The notes under the pieces are model-generated. The model ran no database searches. It worked only from the letters and a program-made list of their open reading frames with translations, and was not told the DNA's origin. Shown in pieces: positions 24,150-33,137 of a DNA stretch of 53,088 nucleotides. The stretch covers positions 1 to 53,088 of the forward strand of contig JAJPIQ010000064.1 of the NCBI GenBank assembly GCA_021324685.1. Direction: 5' to 3'. A program made the translations under genes and the position numbers. This DNA is from Bacteroidota bacterium. GTDB lineage: Bacteria > Bacteroidota > Ignavibacteria > Palsa-1295. The stretch's first letter is position 1; every line of letters begins with the position of its first letter.

Positions 24150-26567
24150 ATGCACCTCGTTCGCCGAATATTTGTGCTCTGGCTCGCCGTGCTGCTCGTT
24201 GGGGCGCCGGGCTGCATGTGGTGGCATAATTTCTCTACCTATTTCAACACGGTCTATCTGGCGAAGACGCATATCGATGCGTACGAAGCGCAGCAACGGG
24301 CCGTCGTCGCGCAGAACCCGAACGGGGCCGTCGCGGTACTCAATCACCGGTGGCTCGATGAAGAATACCTCATGCGCCAGCGCGGCCTCGCTATGGGAAC
24401 GGCGACGCCGATCACTCCGTCGTTTTCGCAGTCCCTCAGTGCCACGAAGGAGATCAAGAACGTCCACCTGGATTCGGCGATCATTTTAGGTTCCAAGGTC
24501 CTGGCCGATAAAAAAGGGACCAAATATTATGAAGATGCGCTGTTCCTCGTGGGGAAAGCGGAGTTTTACAAGAACGATTTTGCGGATGCGGAACGAAAGT
24601 TTTTAGAACTGCTCGCCCATTATCCGGAGACCAAATACGGCGCGGACGTTCAGGTCTTTTTAGCGAGGTCCCTGCTCATTAACCGGCATTTCGATACCGC
24701 GGCCATTGCGCTTCAGCGTGGACTTTCCTTTACGGCGAACGACAATGTGGCCGCGTCGAGCGTCCACCGCGCGCTGGCGGAACTGATTTATGCGCGCAAC
24801 CCCGATTCCCTTTCGGGCATTGCCGAGCAACTGCGAGAAGCCGAGCATGGGCTCGGCGGCGAAGATGTAGCGCGGCTGGCCTACGAAGAAGGGGCCGTCG
24901 ACTACTTAAATGGCGATTGGACAAAAGCGGAACATGCGTTCGAAGTGACCTATAGCTCCGCAAACGATCCGTGGCTTAGCGGCGAAGCCCACGTCGCGCA
25001 TGCGCTCGCGCTCCGTGAAGAAGGGAACCTGGACGCCGCCGAATCGGAACTCCGCGCAGTCGTCAACCGCGTTTCCTATGGCGGTTCGCAGGCGGCGGCA
25101 CGCTATGAACTGGCCTTTACGCACGAATCGATCGCGCGCAAAGCGGTGCAGGACGACCTGCGCTCGCCCGAATTTCGCGAGCGTTATCATCCGGCCCTGT
25201 TCCGCGAATATTTCACGCTCGATACGATGTATAAGAATACGAGCCAGGTGATTATTTCGCGGGCCACGTTCCGTCAGGCCGAAATGTACCGTGAAATGGG
25301 ACTCTACGATTCTGCCGCGCGGATCGCCGCCGGCCTGGTCGGTACCCACGAGTTTTCGTCGCTCGCGATGAACGAATACGTCTCGGAGCGCGCGGCCAGC
25401 CTTGCCAGCTTTGCTCGGTACCGGCAGGAACTTTCGCATATCGATTCGCTCGAGACCGAGCTTAAAAAAGCTCCCACGCCACAGTCGCATATCCATGTGA
25501 CCGGAGAGGTCCCGGATGCCGAGATCCACCTGAAAGCGATGCAGGAAGCCCTGGGACGTCGCTGGAACCCGGGTGCTCCGGTCACGATGTCAAAGGAAGA
25601 TTCGGTCCGCGTGCAGGAGATCGAGCAGCGCCTGAAACGGAGTCAGCCCGGAAACCTTACGATTAAAGACACCTCGCATTTTATCGACAGCTTGCACTTC
25701 GTCGGAGCGACTGCGCATTATGAGTTGGGCCGTGCCTACGAGACCTTTGGAGAAATTCCCGAAGCACGGACCGAATACCGCTTGGCAGCGACCATGGACA
25801 TGGGAGCGATGGATACCGCCCGGACCGCGCTCAAAGCGCAAACGATCTATGCCTGGGTCGAGCTCGAGCACCAGCAAAAAAATCAGCCTGTCTTCGATTC
25901 CCTGCTCCAGGAACTGCTGGCCCATTACGGCCAAACGATTTATGCCGAAGAGGCCCGGGAGCAGTTCGTTCGTTCGACCGAAAATTCTCCCGGAGAACTG
26001 GCCTACCGCGCCGCCTTTAAATCGCTCGGGATCGGCGGTCTTGACGCCGCAAAACCTTCCCTGCTGGACGTGGTAAAGACCTATCCGCAGGAGGACGTAG
26101 CGCCGCGCTCGCTCTATGCAATCGGCGAACAGTATGAAGAGGTGGAGCGATACGATAGTGCCGTGCACTATTACCGGCGCGTGCTAAATGAATATCCGTA
26201 TTCGACCTATGCCATCGCCCTGCGCCCGCGCCTGGCGGATGTGAGCGTATCCTCTCCGCCATCGCGCGGTCAAACCGTCGGCAATCCCGCGCTCCGGAAC
26301 CAGCAACAACCCGGCGAATCGCCCTCGCAGCAACCGTGGCAGCCGCGCCAAAATCCGGTCGTTCCTTCGGGAGAAGTTCCGTCGCCCGGCGAGCAGTCGC
26401 CCAGCGAGCCGCCCGCCAACCAACAGTTCCCGCCGCAGCCGCCGGGCATGCCGCCACAAGTTCCCCCGGGCATTGTGCGACCGCCGATGCCTCCGGGCTA
26501 TAAACCGCCCCCCATTCCACCGAATTTTCAACCCCCACCCCCTTCCGATACTTCACGTCACGGATGA
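24150..26567 (+). CDS. TPR lipoprotein, PorW/SprE-like (probable T9SS component)
   Basis: The 805-aa product has a signal peptide ending at Cys22 (APGC, a weak lipobox), then WWHNFSTYFNTVYLAKTHID, which resembles the conserved start of PorW/SprE lipoproteins. Helical tetratricopeptide repeats fill residues about 100-700 (for example EDALFLVGKAEFYKNDFADAE and YAIGEQYEEVERYDSAVHYY). The last 100 residues are Pro/Gln-rich low complexity. SprE/PorW links the T9SS to its attachment complex in the periplasm. Window evidence for T9SS is the sorting domain on the subtilase at 33138. Its stop overlaps pyrK by 4 nt. A generic TPR lipoprotein is the alternative. Confidence 0.65.
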   Translation: MHLVRRIFVLWLAVLLVGAPGCMWWHNFSTYFNTVYLAKTHIDAYEAQQRAVVAQNPNGAVAVLNHRWLDEEYLMRQRGLAMGTATPITPSFSQSLSATKEIKNVHLDSAIILGSKVLADKKGTKYYEDALFLVGKAEFYKNDFADAERKFLELLAHYPETKYGADVQVFLARSLLINRHFDTAAIALQRGLSFTANDNVAASSVHRALAELIYARNPDSLSGIAEQLREAEHGLGGEDVARLAYEEGAVDYLNGDWTKAEHAFEVTYSSANDPWLSGEAHVAHALALREEGNLDAAESELRAVVNRVSYGGSQAAARYELAFTHESIARKAVQDDLRSPEFRERYHPALFREYFTLDTMYKNTSQVIISRATFRQAEMYREMGLYDSAARIAAGLVGTHEFSSLAMNEYVSERAASLASFARYRQELSHIDSLETELKKAPTPQSHIHVTGEVPDAEIHLKAMQEALGRRWNPGAPVTMSKEDSVRVQEIEQRLKRSQPGNLTIKDTSHFIDSLHFVGATAHYELGRAYETFGEIPEARTEYRLAATMDMGAMDTARTALKAQTIYAWVELEHQQKNQPVFDSLLQELLAHYGQTIYAEEAREQFVRSTENSPGELAYRAAFKSLGIGGLDAAKPSLLDVVKTYPQEDVAPRSLYAIGEQYEEVERYDSAVHYYRRVLNEYPYSTYAIALRPRLADVSVSSPPSRGQTVGNPALRNQQQPGESPSQQPWQPRQNPVVPSGEVPSPGEQSPSEPPANQQFPPQPPGMPPQVPPGIVRPPMPPGYKPPPIPPNFQPPPPSDTSRHG

Positions 26568-27361
26568 CCGATCGCCAGCCTTCACAACCGTCTATCGTTA
26601 CGCACCGCCGCGAAATCGCTCCCGGCCTCGTCACCCTTCGATTTCGCAATGAACGGGTGGCACGCCATACGACCGCGGGACAATTCGTCAATGTCATTCC
26701 CAAACGTGGCTTCATCGATCCGATGCTCCGAAGGCCGTTCTCGGTCTATTGGACCGAAGGCGACGAAGCGGAGATCATCGTCCAGTCCCACGGCCGTGGA
26801 ACCGAAATTTTGTGCAATACGCGCGAAGGAGAAGCGCTCGATATTCTCGGTCCGCTCGGCCGGCCGTGGATGTTCGACTCGAACGATTATATGACGGCTG
26901 TCCTCTTAATTGGCGGGGTCGGCGTTGCTTCGATGCCGCTGCTCACTCGCGAGCTCGAACGGCGAGAGGTCCCGGTCCAAACCTTTTACGGCGCCCGGAC
27001 CTCCAACTTGATCGCTCGCGAACATCTCAAGAATCTGCAGCTTGCGACGGACGACGGCTCGGAAGGATTCCAAGGCTCGAACGTCGCGCTCCTCCGAACA
27101 TTCCTGGAAGCGCGCCGACTCGAGATGCCGAAGATTTTTGCCTGCGGACCGACGGGAATGATGCGCGCGGCGCAATCGCTCGCGGCAGAATTCGGAATTC
27201 CGTGTGAGCTTAGTCTCGAAACCGAAATGGCCTGCGGCGTGGGGATTTGCCAGGGCTGCCCCGTCCTCAATGAAGAACGTGTGTTCCAACGGACCGGAAG
27301 GAAATTTCGGTTGGTCTGCACGGACGGGCCGTCGTTTCAATCGGATGAAATTGTATTATGA
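26564..27361 (+). CDS. pyrK: Dihydroorotate dehydrogenase B electron-transfer subunit PyrK
   Basis: Passes electrons from dihydroorotate oxidation to NAD+; forms a complex with class 1B PyrD. The 265-aa product has the ferredoxin-reductase FAD motif RRPFS (57-61), the NAD-binding GGVGVASMPLL, and the 2Fe-2S ligands C224, C229, C232 and C252 (MACGVGICQGC ... VCTDGP). Length and order are normal. It overlaps the upstream TPR lipoprotein gene and the downstream pyrD by 4 nt each, so the three are translationally coupled. Confidence 0.95.
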   Translation: MTDRQPSQPSIVTHRREIAPGLVTLRFRNERVARHTTAGQFVNVIPKRGFIDPMLRRPFSVYWTEGDEAEIIVQSHGRGTEILCNTREGEALDILGPLGRPWMFDSNDYMTAVLLIGGVGVASMPLLTRELERREVPVQTFYGARTSNLIAREHLKNLQLATDDGSEGFQGSNVALLRTFLEARRLEMPKIFACGPTGMMRAAQSLAAEFGIPCELSLETEMACGVGICQGCPVLNEERVFQRTGRKFRLVCTDGPSFQSDEIVL

Positions 27362-28335
27362 ACACTTCGCTTTCCTCGAACGGCACGGTCGCTCCGGATG
27401 TGAGCGTGAAGCTGGGCAATATTTCCTTTAAAAATCCCGTCCTTGTTGCGAGTGGGACCTTCGGTTACGGCGCGGAAGCCAAACAATGGTGCGACATCGA
27501 AGGACTGGGCGGCGTGGTCACGAAGTCCGTGAGCTGGAACCCTCGCATGGGAAATTCACCGCGCCGGATCGTTGAAACGGCAAGCGGAATGTTGAATTCG
27601 ATCGGGCTCGCAAACGTGGGAGTCCACACGTTCGTCAAAGAGAAACTTCCCTATCTTGCGCAGTTCGATACAAAGATCATTGCGAACATTGCGGCCTCCT
27701 CGATGGAGGAATACCGCGATGTGCTCGAGCACATCGAAGCGAATGCGGTCGAGAACCTGGCCGGCTACGAGATCAACATCAGTTGCCCGAATGTAAAAGA
27801 CGGCGGCCTCTCCTTCGGGACGAACGTCGAACGGACGGAAGAACTGACGACGCTCCTGCGGGCGGCGACCGATCGATTGCTGATCATCAAACTGACCCCC
27901 AATGTGACGAGCGTAGCACCCTTCGCCCAGGCCTGCGAGCGCGCCGGCGCGGACGCGATCTCGCTCATTAATACTCTCGTTGGAATGTCGATCGATATTT
28001 ATAGCCGGGAACCGCGTTTGAATACCGTGACCGGTGGCCTTTCCGGTCCGGCGGTAAAGCCGATCGCGCTCGCACAGGTCTATCAGGCGCGCAAAGCGTG
28101 TTCGATTCCGATCGTCGGCATTGGCGGTATCGTCTCGGCCGAAGACGCGGTGGAGTTTTTTATTGCCGGCGCCTCGATGGTCCAGGTAGGAACCGCAAAT
28201 TTCGTCTGGCCCGACGCCGGCGTACGGGTCGCGGACGGGCTAACGAAGTTTTTGAAGGAGCAAAAGATCGCGCAGATGTCAGACCTTGTGAACTCACTCA
28301 AGATCAGGGCGGAATTAAAAGCTGCCGGCTGGTAA
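27358..28335 (+). CDS. pyrD: Dihydroorotate dehydrogenase, class 1B catalytic subunit PyrD
   Basis: Oxidises dihydroorotate to orotate, fourth step of pyrimidine synthesis; FMN TIM barrel. The 325-aa product has ASGTFGYG (FMN site), NPRMGNSPRR, SGMLNSIGLAN (substrate loop), the catalytic Cys143 in INISCPNVK, GLSGPAVKPIAL and GIGGIVSAEDAVEF (phosphate site). Cys as catalytic base and the adjacent pyrK identify class 1B (NAD-dependent). Start at 27358 overlaps the pyrK stop. Confidence 0.96.
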   Translation: MNTSLSSNGTVAPDVSVKLGNISFKNPVLVASGTFGYGAEAKQWCDIEGLGGVVTKSVSWNPRMGNSPRRIVETASGMLNSIGLANVGVHTFVKEKLPYLAQFDTKIIANIAASSMEEYRDVLEHIEANAVENLAGYEINISCPNVKDGGLSFGTNVERTEELTTLLRAATDRLLIIKLTPNVTSVAPFAQACERAGADAISLINTLVGMSIDIYSREPRLNTVTGGLSGPAVKPIALAQVYQARKACSIPIVGIGGIVSAEDAVEFFIAGASMVQVGTANFVWPDAGVRVADGLTKFLKEQKIAQMSDLVNSLKIRAELKAAGW

Positions 28336-28381
28336 ATTATTAATTTTGCTACGGTCGGCCCGATCCGACCGATGCCTCCTC

Positions 28382-29335
28382 ATGCGAGTACAACGAATAG
28401 CCGTTGCGGCGTTCATCGCGATTCTCCTTCTTGTGGTCCTGGCCGTCATGGACCGCTGGAATGCCAGCATGTATGCGGAAAAGATCGCACAAATAAAAAT
28501 TCCGCCGCGCGCTCCGGCTTCCGGCTCGATCGCGACCATTGCCGATCTGCCTCTGCCCACCGAAGAGACGCTCTTCGGCGAGCAGATACCGCTCGGTAAT
28601 TGGTTCATTGGCCAGCAATACGACCGGGAATTTTACTACAACTGGAATATCGCGAGCGCCCTGCTGTTGTGGTGGCAGCGGTCGGGCATTTATTTTCCGA
28701 TGATCGAGGCCGAACTTCACAAAGCCGGGCTTCCGGACGACCTGAAATATCTCGCCGTCGCCGAAAGCGGGCTTACGAACGTGAAATCCTCCGCCAATGC
28801 CAACGGCTTCTGGCAGTTCATTCCACAGACCGCTCAACGCTTCGGGCTCCGCGTGGACGACCTGATCGACGAACGCCTCGACCCCGAAAAGTCGACCCAT
28901 GCCGCCATCGCGTATTTCCAGTACATGCGGACGCGTTTACCTTCGTGGCCGCTCGTTGCCGCAGGCTATAACATGGGAGAAGACAATGTCGCGACGTCCA
29001 TGCAATGGCAGCATGCCGAGAGTTATTGGGACCTTTTCGTGAACGACGAAACCATGCGCTACGTCTTCCGCATTGCGGCGATCAAGGAACTAATGTCTCA
29101 TGCCGATCGCTACGGGCTTTATTTCGATCGCCTGGCACCCTGGCGGGCACCACAGGTCCGGCATGTTACCGTCCATGGGCCGATCGCATCGATCGCCGAT
29201 TGGGCGGTCGAGCACGGGTGCTTGTATAAAGACATAAAAGTGCTCAATCCCTGGCTGGTCGGCCGCAGCATTCCGGACGGGACATTTGAAATCGCTCTTC
29301 CAGCGACCGATAACGATCGAGCGAGCATAAAATAA
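28382..29335 (+). CDS. Membrane-anchored lytic transglycosylase (SLT/MltD-like)
   Basis: Cleaves peptidoglycan glycan strands. The 317-aa product has an N-terminal membrane helix (about 5-23), then an SLT domain with the catalytic Glu128 in AVAESGL, followed by ANANGFWQFIPQTAQRFGL, DPEKSTHAAIAYF and VAAGYNMG, the classical goose-lysozyme-like blocks. The C-terminal 60 residues (VRHVTVHGPIASIADWA ... LNPWLVGRSIPDG) form one LysM-like module. A longer frame begins with TTG at 28346, but the ATG at 28382 gives the proper anchor. It follows pyrD after 46 nt and may be read from the same transcript. Confidence 0.87.
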   Translation: MRVQRIAVAAFIAILLLVVLAVMDRWNASMYAEKIAQIKIPPRAPASGSIATIADLPLPTEETLFGEQIPLGNWFIGQQYDREFYYNWNIASALLLWWQRSGIYFPMIEAELHKAGLPDDLKYLAVAESGLTNVKSSANANGFWQFIPQTAQRFGLRVDDLIDERLDPEKSTHAAIAYFQYMRTRLPSWPLVAAGYNMGEDNVATSMQWQHAESYWDLFVNDETMRYVFRIAAIKELMSHADRYGLYFDRLAPWRAPQVRHVTVHGPIASIADWAVEHGCLYKDIKVLNPWLVGRSIPDGTFEIALPATDNDRASIK

Positions 29336-29391
29336 GGCTGAGCTTGGCACAAAAATAGTTTGCTCCCGGAAGAATTACTGTCTAACTACAT

Positions 29392-30150
29392 ATGAATACC
29401 ATTCAAAAATCCTTTACTTTGTTTGCCATACTGCTCGTTTCCCTTCCGTTTTGGAACGGATGTTCAACTTCCACAAGCACGTCGAACGGATCTTCGGTTA
29501 CGATGCAAACCCAGCTTGCGACCTCCGATGTGGACCGGGCGATTCCGGTAAAAGGTGCCCAGGTTTCCACGCTCGGATTCGATACGATCGTTATCACGAA
29601 TGCCGTGGTCTTTGTAAGCGACGTCAAGCTCCATTCGGACGCGGACGACAGCAACGCCGACACGCACGACCAGACGATCAAGACGGGTCCCTTCCTGCTG
29701 GTGTTCGATTCGAGCGGGACGCACGTTGTTTCGAATTCGACCATCCCTGCCGGCACTTATGACCGGATCAAGTTCGAGTTCCATAAACCGGATAAGAATG
29801 CCGACGCAGCGATCCTCGCGCAATATCCCGAACTCCAGAACGGCGGACAGACGTATTCCGTCTGGATCTTCGGCTATACCGTGCAGAATGGGGTCCGTTC
29901 GTCATTCTCCGTTGTTTCGAATCGTTCCGAAAATCTTATGTTGCGCTTCGAAGACAAGAACTTCAACGATCGCGACAACATCGTCCTGACGTCGAACACG
30001 GCAGCGACATTACTGTTCGAATTCGATCCCAGGATCGTGTTCCATCTTGGTGGATTGCTCAACGGTTCGCTATTCGATCCGCGCAATACCGGGCATCAGG
30101 GAGATATCGATAATAACCTGCTGGTCGCGATACGGGTCGTCGAATTTTAA
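29392..30150 (+). CDS. Lipoprotein, DUF4382-like
   Basis: The 252-aa product has a signal peptide and Cys24 (FWNGC, weak lipobox) followed by a Ser/Thr-rich linker. The body contains ITNAVVFVSDVKLH and TIPAGTYDRIKFEF, which resemble the two conserved strands of DUF4382 beta-sandwich proteins found in surface lipoproteins. No catalytic motif is seen. The sequence AAATAGTTTG 30 nt upstream of the start may be part of its promoter. Its stop codon overlaps the stop of the convergent gene at 30147 (shared TTAA). Confidence 0.6.
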   Translation: MNTIQKSFTLFAILLVSLPFWNGCSTSTSTSNGSSVTMQTQLATSDVDRAIPVKGAQVSTLGFDTIVITNAVVFVSDVKLHSDADDSNADTHDQTIKTGPFLLVFDSSGTHVVSNSTIPAGTYDRIKFEFHKPDKNADAAILAQYPELQNGGQTYSVWIFGYTVQNGVRSSFSVVSNRSENLMLRFEDKNFNDRDNIVLTSNTAATLLFEFDPRIVFHLGGLLNGSLFDPRNTGHQGDIDNNLLVAIRVVEF

Positions 30151-30752
30151 TATCGCGCTTCGATCACGATGGCGCCGCCCAGGCTCGGCGTAAAGCCACT
30201 GAAATTCGCAAAGAGGACCGCTCCGATCCCAGCATATCGGAGCGGTTCGTAAACCACCTGGACCTGTATGGGAATGCCGAACGAATACTCGAAGGTGTTC
30301 GGTGGAAAGAGAAGATTTGGGGTCTGCGACCTCCCGAATCGCCGCCAACGCTCCTGATACAGATCGAAGCTTATACCGGTCGATAGCGACGCATGGAAGT
30401 TATCGGCCGGACGCTCGTAATGAGAGAAAATTTCGTCCAAGGCGATTCCATATAACAGATCGAATTCGGAATACGAGCGGCGTGGAAGGGCCGTCGTCAC
30501 ACTCGAACTGGTGACGAAACCACCGCTAAAAATACTGATGCCCATTTCGAAGCTCGCGTTTCCAATGTACGTTGCGGGTGTAAGCGAGCCGAGCCCGGCA
30601 TTGCCTCCAAAGCCAAAGATGGCGCGGTAATGAGTATCGGCAGGCTGAATATACCGCGGTACCCCGACCGATTGAGCGTACACCGACCGAGTGTACGGTT
30701 GAACGGAGCATAACGTGACCCAGAGACCAAGCAAAACGCCCTTTGCCATCAT
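30147..30752 (-). CDS. Small outer-membrane barrel-like protein
   Basis: The 201-aa product has a signal peptide (hydrophobic residues about 4-20, cleavage near YAQS) and a run of alternating strands (HYRAIFGFGGNAGLG, ASFEMGISIFSGGF, FHASLSTGISFDLY, IPIQVQVVYEPLRYAGIGAVLF) ending in IVIEARY. This fits an 8-stranded outer-membrane barrel of unknown role. ATG at 30750-30752 is the chosen start, with another ATG immediately after; a GTG lies 12 nt upstream. It converges with the preceding lipoprotein gene. Confidence 0.6.
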   Translation of the reverse strand: MMAKGVLLGLWVTLCSVQPYTRSVYAQSVGVPRYIQPADTHYRAIFGFGGNAGLGSLTPATYIGNASFEMGISIFSGGFVTSSSVTTALPRRSYSEFDLLYGIALDEIFSHYERPADNFHASLSTGISFDLYQERWRRFGRSQTPNLLFPPNTFEYSFGIPIQVQVVYEPLRYAGIGAVLFANFSGFTPSLGGAIVIEARY

Positions 30753-30788
30753 TCCATAAAACACCGATGTCTGCGCAAAGTATTAAGC

Positions 30789-30823
30789 AAAAAAAGAACC
30801 CGCAAGCTTTCACGCCTGCGGGT
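30789..30823 (-). terminator. Intrinsic terminator of the long envelope operon
   Basis: On the minus strand the arms ACCCGCA and TGCGGGT (30798-30823) are followed by T, C and seven Ts. It lies about 70 nt after the BatA-like stop at 30894 and upstream of the next minus-strand gene. Confidence 0.85.
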
Positions 30824-30893
30824 CCTATAAGGGAGAGACCTTATTACCCCGAATATGATGTATATAGCTTGGATGCTCCATCATTCAATTAGT

Positions 30894-33131
30894 TTAATGG
30901 ACCGCCGCCGGTTCGACCGAAATTCGACCACGACTTCGAGCTTCCCTGGCAAGGATGAGTTCGATAAACGCCAGCACGATCGCTATCCACAAAAACGATT
31001 GCCATAGCTCGACGCCATAGCGCGATTGCTCAACCGTTTTCGCAATTTGGCGGTCGGTCGATTGAAGCCGGACGATCGTAGGTTTTTTGGCAGCCATTCG
31101 AGCGGCAAGATATTCCTGCATCTCTTTAGGGGTCGCCGCTCGCAGGTCCGATTCGTCGCTCTGGACATTGACGGCAAACGCCGCGATCGGCTGCCGTGCT
31201 TCGATGTCCCGGAACACGGTATAGTCCCCTGCTACGGAGGCCTGGTCCATCTGGAGTTCGGGAGTTTTGTCGGGCGAGATCGTTACTTTTTGCCGCGAAC
31301 TGGTACCGTCCGGGGCCTGAACAAGTATAGTCGCTCCCGCCTGCATTCCCGAGAGTTCGGGAAGCCGGACGCTGAAGGGTTCCGTCGTTACGAACTGCTC
31401 GCTCTGCGCTTCATCGCTCGAAGTCACGATCGAACTCGAATAGGACGCCGTCCTTCGAATGAGCGGTAAAAAAATGCTTTTTCGCGGAAGATCGCTATAC
31501 GCCATTGTCGGCGGCGTTGCAAACAGCAGAAGATCGCCTTTGCCCGACCGGGCTTCAACAAGAAAAGGCGAACCGTTCGAAAGTTTTATGAGTGCGAGTC
31601 CGGTATTCGCCGCCAGATCGTACGATTCGTAAATCCTGGGAGATTGGATCCCTTCGAGCGCAGAGCCGTTGGCCGGCGGCGCTTCGAACATCCCGGCAAA
31701 AAATGGATGAGAAAATTCGAGCCGAGCGAAGCTGAGGTAATGCGTCGCGTCGTTTGGCATCCCCTCTTTTTTTACGATCTGCGGAAGACCGAGCGCTCCA
31801 AGATCTCTATTGATCGAGGGTATATCGGCATTCGGCATAAGAAAGATCGCGGCGCCATGCCCAGAGCCGACATATTGTTTCAGGCCTTGTAAATCGTTCG
31901 GATCGAGCGCGGCAGGGCCTAACGCGACCATCGCGGCATCGTATTTCTGTGACCCGAGGCTGCGCAGTTCTTCGAGCGGTTTTACGTCGATGACGAACGG
32001 CAAGCTGCCGCCGGTATTCGTAAGGGTCTGCTCGAGAGCAAGTTTGATAAAGACGGCATCGGCCGGATCGTGGACAAAAATTCCAATGTGCCGGGACAGC
32101 GGGACATCGACGACGGTATATCGTGTATTGTCGAAGGGCAGCGCATCGCGTTCCAACTCGGCGCGAACTTCGATCAGTCCCGAGCCCCGCGCCGGGCCCT
32201 CGATCGTGACGCCCTGCTCTTCGTTCCCAGCGATGGAGGCGATCGTTTTTTGCGCTACGCGGTCCCCATTGTAAAAGAGCGACAGGACCACGTTCTGGGC
32301 GGCGTCCGGCGTTGTATTTCGTATCCACGCTTCGAACTGGATCGGCCGGCCGGGTTCGAAGATCGTGGTCACCGGCCGGAGCGAATCGATCGAAAGGTTC
32401 CTGCCGGCGATATGCGCACCACTTCCGAACGTCATCGAGAAAAGCCGGGTGGAGGCATCGAAGAGCTTATTCGTCTGTGAGGTATCGGTATTCCTCGCAG
32501 CAATATTATCGCGAAGGTTCCGCGCCTGGTCGTCGGAAAAAAGATACACTTCCTTGTTGACATTGTGCGACGTACTGAGCACGCTGCTGGCCATGCGGAG
32601 TCCGTCGGCCAGCGAAGCCGGGCGGTCTGCGATACGAATATTCGCAATGGCCGCAACGATCTCCTGCCGGGAATGAAGCGCGTTAAACGCACCGGCGCGC
32701 CCGATCGAAGCCAGCGGGACGACAGTCGCATCGTCGCCCTCTTCGAGCACTCCGGCAATGGCGGTGGCCGCATCTTTCGCCTGCTTGAGCAGTTCCCCGC
32801 GATCGTCCGACCGCGACATGCTCGACGAGTTATCGATGAGAAAGACCATCGAGGAATTCGCGTGGGACGACCCGAAAAAACTTCCTAAATAACCTTTGAG
32901 GGCCGGGCGAGCAAACGCAAGCACCAATGCTGTAATAAGCAGCGTGCGTACGATAAGAAGCAAAAGCTGACGTATCTTAACGGCACGCATCGATGTCTTC
33001 TCCAACTTCTGGAGAAAACGGAGAGAGCTGAATTCGACACGCCTGGAACGCCGCCGCGCAAACAGATGGAACAGCACCGGAAGGCTCGATGCCGCAAGTC
33101 CAAACAGAAAAAAAGGATTGAGAAACGTCAT
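30894..33131 (-). CDS. BatA-type membrane protein with von Willebrand A domain
   Basis: The 745-aa product starts with the TIGR02226 double-membrane-helix domain (FLNPFFLFGLAASSLPVLFHL, then VKIRQLLLLIVRTLLITALVLAFARPAL). A vWA domain follows with a MIDAS motif D100-x-S102-x-S104 (LIDNSSSMS). The long middle part is periplasmic and beta-rich. A final membrane helix (SFLWIAIVLAFIELILA) anchors the C-terminus. Bat-type proteins work with MoxR ATPases in envelope stress tolerance. moxR lies two genes upstream, with the subtilase gene between; no DUF58 gene, which usually accompanies the pair, is present in the window. Confidence 0.85.
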   Translation of the reverse strand: MTFLNPFFLFGLAASSLPVLFHLFARRRSRRVEFSSLRFLQKLEKTSMRAVKIRQLLLLIVRTLLITALVLAFARPALKGYLGSFFGSSHANSSMVFLIDNSSSMSRSDDRGELLKQAKDAATAIAGVLEEGDDATVVPLASIGRAGAFNALHSRQEIVAAIANIRIADRPASLADGLRMASSVLSTSHNVNKEVYLFSDDQARNLRDNIAARNTDTSQTNKLFDASTRLFSMTFGSGAHIAGRNLSIDSLRPVTTIFEPGRPIQFEAWIRNTTPDAAQNVVLSLFYNGDRVAQKTIASIAGNEEQGVTIEGPARGSGLIEVRAELERDALPFDNTRYTVVDVPLSRHIGIFVHDPADAVFIKLALEQTLTNTGGSLPFVIDVKPLEELRSLGSQKYDAAMVALGPAALDPNDLQGLKQYVGSGHGAAIFLMPNADIPSINRDLGALGLPQIVKKEGMPNDATHYLSFARLEFSHPFFAGMFEAPPANGSALEGIQSPRIYESYDLAANTGLALIKLSNGSPFLVEARSGKGDLLLFATPPTMAYSDLPRKSIFLPLIRRTASYSSSIVTSSDEAQSEQFVTTEPFSVRLPELSGMQAGATILVQAPDGTSSRQKVTISPDKTPELQMDQASVAGDYTVFRDIEARQPIAAFAVNVQSDESDLRAATPKEMQEYLAARMAAKKPTIVRLQSTDRQIAKTVEQSRYGVELWQSFLWIAIVLAFIELILAREARSRGRISVEPAAVH

Positions 33132-33137
33132 GCCAGG

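Noticed and set aside
29344-29364. Sigma-54 promoter (TTGGCAC ... TTTGC)
   Set aside because: The GG and GC elements are 14 nt apart instead of the required 10.
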